Positions 57,738 through 64,000 of a stretch of DNA of 64,000 bases are shown here, piece after piece (positions within the stretch are counted from its first letter, which is position 1; each line of letters opens with the position of its first letter). The stretch lies in the NCBI GenBank assembly GCA_937951625.1, contig CALFBP010000039.1, positions 1 to 64,000 of the forward strand. Direction: 5' to 3'. Source of the stretch: an uncultured Thermoguttaceae bacterium (GTDB lineage: Bacteria; Planctomycetota; Planctomycetia; Pirellulales; Thermoguttaceae). A program made the position numbers and the translations under genes. Below the pieces are notes generated by a model. That model was given only the letters and a program-made list of their open reading frames with translations. It did not search any database and was not told the origin of the DNA.

Positions 57738-57974
57738 ATGTTGGTGCTTTCCCGTAAAAAGAACGAGAGTATTGTCATCAACGATGACATTACGATCGTC
57801 GTCGTCGAGATTCGAGGAGACAAGGTCCGCTTGGGCGTCGAGGCCCCGAAAGAGGTCCCAGTGCATCGGCGCGAAGTCTTCGATGCCATTCGCCGCAGTG
57901 AAGGGGCGGCCAAGGCTAAAGAAGGCGACGACCCCGCTGCAACTGACGCCGCGAAGACTGTGGGCGAACCGTAA
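57738..57974 (+). CDS. csrA: Carbon storage regulator, RNA-binding
   Basis: The 78-aa protein begins MLVLSRKKNESIVINDDITI and continues VEIRGDKVRLGVEAPKEVPVHRREV, matching CsrA including R44-type RNA contact residues. CsrA dimers bind GGA in mRNA leaders and change translation or stability. The last 20 residues form an acidic Ala/Glu/Asp tail beyond the family core. AAGGA lies 7 bp before the ATG. It is divergent from nuoI, and a terminator follows. Confidence 0.95.
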   Translation: MLVLSRKKNESIVINDDITIVVVEIRGDKVRLGVEAPKEVPVHRREVFDAIRRSEGAAKAKEGDDPAATDAAKTVGEP

Positions 57975-58042
57975 CGGTGATTGAGGATTCCATCGCCGCC
58001 GCTGGCAGAAAACGGATTGTTGCCGGTTTCTCGATTCAGACT

Positions 58043-58074
58043 CGCGACGCCGTGGTCGTCGCGCTTTCTTTTTT
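58043..58074 (+). terminator. Rho-independent terminator of csrA
   Basis: CGCGACG (58043-58049) pairs perfectly with CGTCGCG (58057-58063) around a 7-nt loop and is followed by CTTTCTTTTTT. This is the most convincing intrinsic terminator in the window, about 70 bp after the csrA stop. Confidence 0.75.
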
Positions 58075-58283
58075 GCACGCCTTTTCTATCCTGTTGCCCC
58101 GCCGAGTCCCAACCGCTTCGACGCGCGGTGCAGTCTGCGCACGGTTACCGGTGCGCTCGTCCAGCAGTCTCTCTGCGCAGCCGGCCCGGTAGCCCGAGAC
58201 ATTCTTTGGGCGGGCACTGCCGAAGTAGGTCCCACTCCCAATCCCCTGCCGGTTCAGCCTATTGGAGTCCGGGTTTGCCGAGA

Positions 58284-58311
58284 CCACTACGGCTCGACAA
58301 GCCAGTAGTGG
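58284..58311. repeat. Strong intergenic hairpin
   Basis: CCACTACGGCT (58284-58294) pairs with AGCC (58300-58303) and GTAGTGG (58305-58311), an 11-pair stem with one bulged A and a 5-nt loop. No T-tract follows. It lies about 120 bp before the giant gene and could stabilise or regulate its transcript. Confidence 0.45.
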
Positions 58312-58433
58312 CACTCGCTCAAAACCTGATCCAAAGAGGTTTGGACGCACTGTTGCATTCCGTTTCTGAACACCGTCCAATATCTCATTAACCCGGACAC
58401 GGCAACCCGAGCCACCCCCAAATAGAGGTAATT

Positions 58434-61400
58434 ATGCATTTAGGAAAAAAAAGTTGCGTTTATTTGTTGGCGTTCACGGTCTTCGCGGCTGTTGTGTCGC
58501 GGATCGCGGCGAGCCAGGCCGCCGAGGTGCTGCGGATTCCGATCCGCAATCCATCCTTTAGCGAGGGGACAGACGAGCGAGGCGTCCCTCGGGGGTGGTC
58601 GCTTTATGGTGGTGGGGGCAAGAGTCAGGAGGTAAAGGTCGTGGATTTGCTGGGCGGCGGCAAGGCAGTCCTGCTCGCCGATGGCGATCCGACGGCCGAG
58701 TTGGGAATCGTTCAAAGCTTCGCGTTGCGTGGGGGAGAAACGTACCAAGTCACGGCCAAGGTCCGCAGGATCGAAGGTGCTTCGACCGGCGGGGCGTATT
58801 TGCAGCTCCGTTTCTTGCCCTCGCAGCAGATAGCCCAAGTTGGCCTTGCGGCTCGGTCGGCGACGGAGTTTTCGCCGGTCTTCGTCAAGGCGACCGCGCC
58901 GCCGGGCACGACTCATGGCGTTGTTTACCTATACACGCACCGCGAGCCGACGCCCCAGGTGCTGGTCGCCGACGTGCGTGTGGAGGGCGGCCTACCTCCT
59001 CCGCCGCCGCCTCCACCCCCGCCCGTTCCTCCCCAATACACCAAACTCAAGGACTTGCATCGCGAGATCGCCTTGGTGCGAGGGGGACGGCCCAGCGCGG
59101 TGATTGTAGCGCCGGAGGGCATTGATCCCGCGGCTGCCCTGGCCATCCAGCAAGCGATCCAACAGCGAACTGGGACGACGTTGCCTATCGTTTCCGACCG
59201 ATCGCCAGAGGCAGCCGTGCCGCTGCGAGGGAACTTGATCGTGCTGGGCAATCGCTCGACGAACCAGACCATCAGCGCGTTGTATGACCGGTTCTTCGCG
59301 CTTGTCGATCTGAAATATCCCGGTCCGAAAGGTTACGTCATCCGAACCGTTCACAATCCCTTTGGCAACGGCTTCGGCGCGGTGATCGTCGGGGCGAGCG
59401 ATGCCCAGGGCGTCGCCGCGGGGACGAAGGCGTTGACCGACATTCTCTCGCAGACTCCTCCGCGCGATGGCAATCTCGCGCTGGGCTGGACCATGGTCAC
59501 CAGACTCGGCGAGGGACTGACGCCGCCTCAGGACCTTCGCCAATTCGAAACCTGGGAGGCCTCGAAGGGCTACGGCTCGATCGGCTATTTCGGTTGGAAC
59601 AGCATCAGCAAGCACATGGCCATGTACTACATGACCGGCGACGAGCGAAACGCCCGCGAGTTCGTCCGCCTTGCCTTTCCCGACGCGCAAGCCATCCGCC
59701 AGATCGAAACGATCGACGGCGAGCGGATCGAAAACAAGCTCGATCCCTTGGCGGGCTTCTACCACTACAACGCCCACATGGCCATCTTGTTCTGGGATTT
59801 GATCGAGGAAAGCCCGGTGTTCACCGACGACGAGCGGTTGAAGATCACCAACGCCTTTGCCCGACAATTGAACCATCGGAAATCCGAGGGGATCTACGGT
59901 TTGACCCAGCCGCCGCGGGGCGTGGGCACGCGACACGACCAATGGGCGGCGATCTCGCTCTATTGCCTCGGCCGGTACTTTCAGAACGGCTATCCCGAGC
60001 CGGTCTGGGCCCAATGTGTGCGGGCCGGGGAACTGGCCTTCCAATCGCTTCACGAGCACGCCTGGGTGGCCGGTGAAAATGACAACTTGTATTGGTATAG
60101 CACCGGAATCGCGCCCGTGCTCAGCTACATGATCCTCACCGGCGATCGCAAGCCGTTGGAAAACGGAGTGCTCCGCGAACTGCTACGGGGGCTGGAAATC
60201 CTCATTTCCGGCCGAGTGCCTGATTGGGCCCTCCGCTACGCTTCGCTGGACCTGTTTCACAAGGCGGCGTACTTGACGGGCGACGGACGCTGGATCGCTT
60301 ACCGCGATCGAATCGGAGTGGACACCGACGTTTTCCGCTTGGGCCAGTCGTTCTGGCCCGACGCCTCCATCCAACCCCAGACGCCCGAGGACCTGGTGGG
60401 CCGATGGAGCGTTCATCACTTGCCGCCGCCGGCCTGGGAGGCACGCAACAGTGACATCCCGCCGGAGGAATCGTTCTACGTAGCCAGCTACCGCAGCGCA
60501 CCGGATGCGGGCGGCGATTTCATCCTCCTCGATGGTTTCAACGGTGCATCGCGCAATCCTTATCACACCTTCGATCTTCTGGAACTTCGGCTCAACGGTC
60601 GGACCGTGCTGGAGGGCTACCACAACCAGGTCGTGACCAGCGCAGACGGGATGGTCGAGCCTCTGGTGGCCATGGACGCTGCCCTGCGGCGAAGCGACGT
60701 GATTGGACGCACGGCCTTTGCAATCGGCGAGGTGCCAAGGGCGGCTTTTTGCCATTGGCGACGCACGCTTTGCCAACGCATCGGCCGATACGCTTTGGTG
60801 GTCGACGATCTGGCCTTCCGGACGGAGAGCCAGAACATGAAGGTACGAACGACGTGGCAATCGCCCGGCGGACGCTGGGAGGCGAACCAACAAGCCATCC
60901 GCTTGCCCGCGGCCCCCCCCACGCCGTCGCTGGATTTCGAAATCCGCTGCTGCGACGTCCAGTCCGTGGCCGGATCGGACGTGGTCACGATGGATTGGCA
61001 GGGAGCCGTCCGGCGCGGGGACCATCGCGTCGTGTTTTATTTGATCGGGCAGACGCCCGCTAAGACGCCGGGCTCGTTGGCGTGTTCGCGGCTTGCAGAT
61101 AACGCGGCGGCCCTGGCCGTGCCCCGCCCGGCCCTGGCCGTGGTCGGCCAGTATGGAAAAATGGATGGAGACCTGGTCGTGTTGGCCGTCGATCACTTGT
61201 TCGGACTGGGGTTGACGAGCGCGGGCGTGGTCACCCCGCTCGTCGCCAGCGACCATCCAGTTGATCTCGATTGGGACTTCGCAAGCGGCACGCTGCACGT
61301 CGTGGCAGCGAGACCAACCGCGTTGCGTTTGGCCCTTGCCTCGGTCGAGAATCTGCACCTCGACAGCGCGCCGTTGGAAGTTCCCGTGCAGGCGGACGAA

Positions 61401-62741
61401 GTGCAGGTGGCCCTGCCCGCCGGGCGGCACGTTCTCGCCGGAGCGATTCCCAAGACCACCATCGGCGGCGAACTGGTCCAGTGGCTACGGAGTCAAACCG
61501 CCGCGGCGCGCGACGCGAGGGCAGCGGCGCCAAAGGCCCTCTCAGGCGCGCTCGATACCGCCCACGAGCCGCTGCCCGTCGCCTTCTCCGCCCAGCTTGG
61601 CGGCAGCGTGGCCAACATGATCGCCGTGCCTGGCTCTTCGGGGCCCGAATTGTACATCGCACAGGGAACCGCGATCCACGTCTTGAGTCTTGACGGGACG
61701 CAACGGCGGCTGCTTCCAACCGAGGGCAACATCCGTGTGCTTCGCTGGTGGGACGCGCCCAACCTCGTGCTGGCCGGTTGCGTCGATGAGAAGGTGGTCG
61801 CCTTCGATCGAAACGGGCAGCAACGATGGACGTTCGTCTCCGAGATGGATCCCGCCGTGTATCAGGCGGCCAAGACATATTGGTTCAAAAGCGCCCCTGG
61901 CCACGAGGGGATCCATGGCCTGTATACCGGCGAGTTTGACGAGGGCAAGAGCCGGTGTTTCGTGGGAAGTGCTTGCACGTTGGAAATCCTCGATGAGTCA
62001 GGCAAGCTCGTCCGACGGACGCCGGTCTTCTGGGGTCCCGGCAGAATGTTCCTATTGGTTCCCGGGCCTGAGGACTCCAAAAACCTCTTGATCTCCCGTT
62101 GGCCCAACGATAGCGAGGACCTGGCGATCGTCAATAGCCGAACCTTGGCAGTGGTTGGCCGAGGGTTCTACGGCGTCCCTGCGGGACATTCGTTCGTCGG
62201 CGGTTGGGACGCACAAAATCGCACCGCGCTGATCCACGAAGACCTCGACGGCGATGGCAAGAGGGAAGTGGCCACGGCGATCAACGGCACGTGGAATCGA
62301 GTGACCGTGTACTCCGAGGATGGCAAGCCGCTGGCCAATGCGCAGTTCGGCCCCGGCGCCAGTAGTGCCCCGCGAACCCAAATGCGCGACATGGACGTCG
62401 CCGACCTAGACGGCGACGGAAAAAAGGAACTGGTCGTCGGCATAAGCGAGGGGCTGGTCGTGGCCTTGAACCACGAGTGCAAAAAGGTCTGGGCCACACG
62501 CCTGCCCAGTCCTCCGCTTTCGCTCCGCTGTGCGAAACTCTCGGCGGCGAAGCTTCCCCGGGTCGTAGTAGGCTGCGACGACGGTAGCGTGGTAGCCCTG
62601 AATTCCCAAGGGGAAGTGGTGCGCATCGGCAAGTTGAACGGACGCCCGACACACGCGCAGATCGCGGCGGAATCCACGGGCGAGATTGTCGTTTTCGCCT
62701 CGGATCGCGGCGAGGTGCGTGGTTTCCGGCTTGGCGGTTGA
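58434..62741 (+). CDS. 1435-aa exported multidomain protein, possible glycan-active
   Basis: A signal peptide (hydrophobic about 9-25, then SQAAEV) precedes a beta-sandwich CBM-like domain (about 35-190), a run of consecutive prolines (about 190-200) as linker, and a GH67/GH20-type N-domain (about 205-345: AIQQRTGTTLPIVSDRS). An alpha/alpha-barrel-like region (about 370-640) and a beta-rich domain with heparinase-like strands follow. The C-terminal 300 residues are a propeller with VCBS/FG-GAP-like DLDGDGKREV and DLDGDGKKEL calcium loops. It probably binds and breaks down polysaccharide outside the cytoplasm. No catalytic residue can be assigned. AGAGG precedes the ATG. Confidence 0.85.
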   Translation: MHLGKKSCVYLLAFTVFAAVVSRIAASQAAEVLRIPIRNPSFSEGTDERGVPRGWSLYGGGGKSQEVKVVDLLGGGKAVLLADGDPTAELGIVQSFALRGGETYQVTAKVRRIEGASTGGAYLQLRFLPSQQIAQVGLAARSATEFSPVFVKATAPPGTTHGVVYLYTHREPTPQVLVADVRVEGGLPPPPPPPPPPVPPQYTKLKDLHREIALVRGGRPSAVIVAPEGIDPAAALAIQQAIQQRTGTTLPIVSDRSPEAAVPLRGNLIVLGNRSTNQTISALYDRFFALVDLKYPGPKGYVIRTVHNPFGNGFGAVIVGASDAQGVAAGTKALTDILSQTPPRDGNLALGWTMVTRLGEGLTPPQDLRQFETWEASKGYGSIGYFGWNSISKHMAMYYMTGDERNAREFVRLAFPDAQAIRQIETIDGERIENKLDPLAGFYHYNAHMAILFWDLIEESPVFTDDERLKITNAFARQLNHRKSEGIYGLTQPPRGVGTRHDQWAAISLYCLGRYFQNGYPEPVWAQCVRAGELAFQSLHEHAWVAGENDNLYWYSTGIAPVLSYMILTGDRKPLENGVLRELLRGLEILISGRVPDWALRYASLDLFHKAAYLTGDGRWIAYRDRIGVDTDVFRLGQSFWPDASIQPQTPEDLVGRWSVHHLPPPAWEARNSDIPPEESFYVASYRSAPDAGGDFILLDGFNGASRNPYHTFDLLELRLNGRTVLEGYHNQVVTSADGMVEPLVAMDAALRRSDVIGRTAFAIGEVPRAAFCHWRRTLCQRIGRYALVVDDLAFRTESQNMKVRTTWQSPGGRWEANQQAIRLPAAPPTPSLDFEIRCCDVQSVAGSDVVTMDWQGAVRRGDHRVVFYLIGQTPAKTPGSLACSRLADNAAALAVPRPALAVVGQYGKMDGDLVVLAVDHLFGLGLTSAGVVTPLVASDHPVDLDWDFASGTLHVVAARPTALRLALASVENLHLDSAPLEVPVQADEVQVALPAGRHVLAGAIPKTTIGGELVQWLRSQTAAARDARAAAPKALSGALDTAHEPLPVAFSAQLGGSVANMIAVPGSSGPELYIAQGTAIHVLSLDGTQRRLLPTEGNIRVLRWWDAPNLVLAGCVDEKVVAFDRNGQQRWTFVSEMDPAVYQAAKTYWFKSAPGHEGIHGLYTGEFDEGKSRCFVGSACTLEILDESGKLVRRTPVFWGPGRMFLLVPGPEDSKNLLISRWPNDSEDLAIVNSRTLAVVGRGFYGVPAGHSFVGGWDAQNRTALIHEDLDGDGKREVATAINGTWNRVTVYSEDGKPLANAQFGPGASSAPRTQMRDMDVADLDGDGKKELVVGISEGLVVALNHECKKVWATRLPSPPLSLRCAKLSAAKLPRVVVGCDDGSVVALNSQGEVVRIGKLNGRPTHAQIAAESTGEIVVFASDRGEVRGFRLGG

Positions 62742-62752
62742 TCGGGTTGGGA

Positions 62753-62767
62753 CGTGGCGGGGCCACG
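62753..62767. terminator. Short hairpin between convergent genes
   Basis: CGTGGC and GCCACG form a 6-bp stem with a GGG loop just after the giant gene, facing the convergent alcohol dehydrogenase. No T-tract is present. Confidence 0.25.
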
Positions 62768-62838
62768 CTAGCCTTGTGGTGACACGCTCACCCCCTCGAC
62801 CGCGGCGTGGGCATTCGGAGGGTCGGCCGAAGCGCGGC

Positions 62839-63837
62839 TCACCACGCCAGCACGCCGGTCCCGCTGATCTGATCGCTCTTGAGGTCCATCAAAGCCCGGT
62901 TCGCGTCAGACATGGCATAAACCGTCGTGTGCGGGCGGATGGGGATTTGCGCGGCCTCGGCCAATAGTTCGCGCCCGTCTTCCCGGGTGTTGCAGGTGAC
63001 TGAGCGGAGGTCGCGTTCGTAGAAGACGTAGCGTTGGTAATCCATCGTGGGGATGGGGGTCATGTGGATGCCGGCGAGGGCCAGCGTGCCGCCTTTCTTG
63101 AGCGATTCCAACGCCGGAAGCACGAGTTCGCCCGCCGGTGCGAAGAGGATCGCGCTGTCCACTTTCGCCGGCAGGTCCGAGGGCTGCTGTCCGGCCCAGA
63201 CTGCTCCCATGCGGCGGGCCAAGGCAACGTGCTTCTCGCCCCGGGTGACCACAAACACCTCGCAGCCACGGTGCAGGGCAATCTGGAGCACGACGTGGGC
63301 AGAGGAGCCGAAGCCCCAAAGCGCCAGCTTGCCGCCGCGAGGCAAGTTGCTCCGCTTCAGCGCCCGATAGCCGATGATGCCGGCGCAAAGCAAGGGGGTG
63401 GCCTCGACGTCGGAAAAAGAGTCGGGAATCGCGTAGGCGAAGGCCTCGGGCACTATCGCGTATTCCGCGTAACCGCCGTCGTGGTGATACCCCGTGAACT
63501 GGGCCGACTCGCAAAGGTTCTCTTTCTCTGCTCGGCAATAATCGCACACGCCACAGGTGTGCCGTAGCCAAGCCACCCCCAGCCGTTGGCCCACCGCGAA
63601 TCGGCGGCAATCGGCGCCCAGGGCGTCCACGACTCCGACGATCTGGTGGCCGGGCACGATCGGCAAGCGTTGGCGGGGCAGATCGCCCTCGATGACGTGC
63701 AAATCCGTGCGGCAAATGGCGCAGGCCCGCACGCGGAGCCGAACCTCGCCCGGTCCCGGCTCGGGCATCGGTAGGTCGCGCCACTCCAACGGCGAACTTT
63801 CCATCGGAGCTTGCGCCGCCAGAACCATTGCTTTCAT
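62839..63837 (-). CDS. Zinc-dependent alcohol dehydrogenase
   Basis: The 332-aa protein has the catalytic zinc ligands C42 (ICRTDLH) and H64 (PGHQIVG), the structural zinc cysteines C95, C98, C101 and C109 (CGVCDYCRAEKENLC) and the NAD(P) motif WGFGSSAHVVLQIA. It is a medium-chain alcohol dehydrogenase; substrates may be short alcohols or aldehydes. AAGGAAG lies 8 bp before ATG 63837. In GHQ the usual glutamate is glutamine, as in a subgroup of these enzymes. Confidence 0.92.
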   Translation of the reverse strand: MKAMVLAAQAPMESSPLEWRDLPMPEPGPGEVRLRVRACAICRTDLHVIEGDLPRQRLPIVPGHQIVGVVDALGADCRRFAVGQRLGVAWLRHTCGVCDYCRAEKENLCESAQFTGYHHDGGYAEYAIVPEAFAYAIPDSFSDVEATPLLCAGIIGYRALKRSNLPRGGKLALWGFGSSAHVVLQIALHRGCEVFVVTRGEKHVALARRMGAVWAGQQPSDLPAKVDSAILFAPAGELVLPALESLKKGGTLALAGIHMTPIPTMDYQRYVFYERDLRSVTCNTREDGRELLAEAAQIPIRPHTTVYAMSDANRALMDLKSDQISGTGVLAW

Positions 63838-63918
63838 GCTGTGCTTCCTTGAAATCAAGAGTCAAAATCCGCTTCAAAAAGCCGAACCAAGATGTGGTCC
63901 GTCATTCGGCCGGCGGGC

Positions 63919-64000
63919 TTACAATGGACCTGAAGCTGCCGCGCCCCGGTCCCGGGTTTCGAGATACGCGCTGAGCATCACCTGGGCGGCGAGCATGTCC
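63919..64000 (-). CDS. C-terminal end of a gene cut by the window edge
   Basis: Read on the minus strand from the right edge, one frame continues to a TAA at 63919-63921 and ends AAQVMLSAYLETRDRGAAA. This resembles the closing helix of Gfo/Idh/MocA oxidoreductases, but only 26 residues are visible. The alcohol dehydrogenase gene starts about 80 bp further on the same strand. Confidence 0.4.
   Translation of the reverse strand, partial: DMLAAQVMLSAYLETRDRGAAASGPL

Larger units (their letters stand above)
57975..58433. other. Spacer after csrA with terminator and long hairpin
   Basis: About 460 bp separate csrA from the next gene. The first part holds the csrA terminator; a strong hairpin is at 58284-58311. 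The remainder shows no convincing gene or RNA, although its GC-rich repeats could be an untranslated leader of the giant gene. Confidence 0.4.

Overview
The window looks like a chromosomal segment of a Planctomycetota bacterium, most likely close to the Pirellulales. Support comes from a very large PVC-type heme-binding CxxCH dehydrogenase, a DnaJ-like/PEGA protein, an ECF-type sigma factor paired with a small Cys-containing partner, many Tat- or Sec-exported Gfo/Idh, beta-helix and giant carbohydrate-type proteins, a high GC content, and small operons separated by gene-poor spacers. No rRNA, tRNA, CRISPR array, insertion sequence or prophage was recognised.

Layout. 0-1.5 kb: exported Gfo/Idh/MocA oxidoreductase. 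2-3.8 kb: phospholipid genes (PlsC-like acyltransferase, CdsA). 4-10.1 kb: a co-directional signalling cassette of six genes: membrane coiled-coil protein, tandem FHA-like protein, Ser/Thr kinase with a polytopic membrane half, second membrane protein, ECF-type sigma factor, and its small partner. 10.2-18.2 kb, minus strand: YCF48-propeller/CBM9 giant, SpoIIE-type phosphatase with a pseudo-receiver, lipoprotein plus DnaJ-like/PEGA membrane protein, D-threonine aldolase-type PLP enzyme. 18.6-26 kb, plus strand: DUF2130 coiled coil, 1325-aa exported carbohydrate-type protein, nitroreductase fused to a DUF2007-like domain, MobA. 26.2-29.9 kb: PVC cytochrome/dehydrogenase giant. 30.2-34.6 kb: a four-gene metabolic cluster (class II aldolase, 2-hydroxyacid dehydrogenase, glycerol dehydrogenase-like enzyme, SMP-30-type hydrolase). 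35-45 kb: sugar isomerase/epimerase, Xer recombinase, small unknown, ferredoxin, beta-helix protein, Tat-exported isomerase-fold protein, AddB-like nuclease.

45.5-57.3 kb holds a respiratory complex I operon, read leftward: nuoI, DUF2203, nuoA, C, D, H, J, K, L, M, N. nuoB and the NADH-module genes nuoEFG are not present, and nuoI sits at the front instead of between nuoH and nuoJ. Divergent from nuoI is csrA, preceded by two hairpins and followed by a convincing intrinsic terminator. 58.4-62.7 kb encodes a 1435-aa exported multidomain protein. The right end has a zinc alcohol dehydrogenase and the C-terminus of another gene.

The most interesting themes are the kinase/FHA/sigma cassette, the rearranged complex I operon with an enlarged NuoA, several unusual domain fusions, and structured intergenic DNA around csrA and xer. 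All functional statements are read from translated sequence and family memory; no database search was run.
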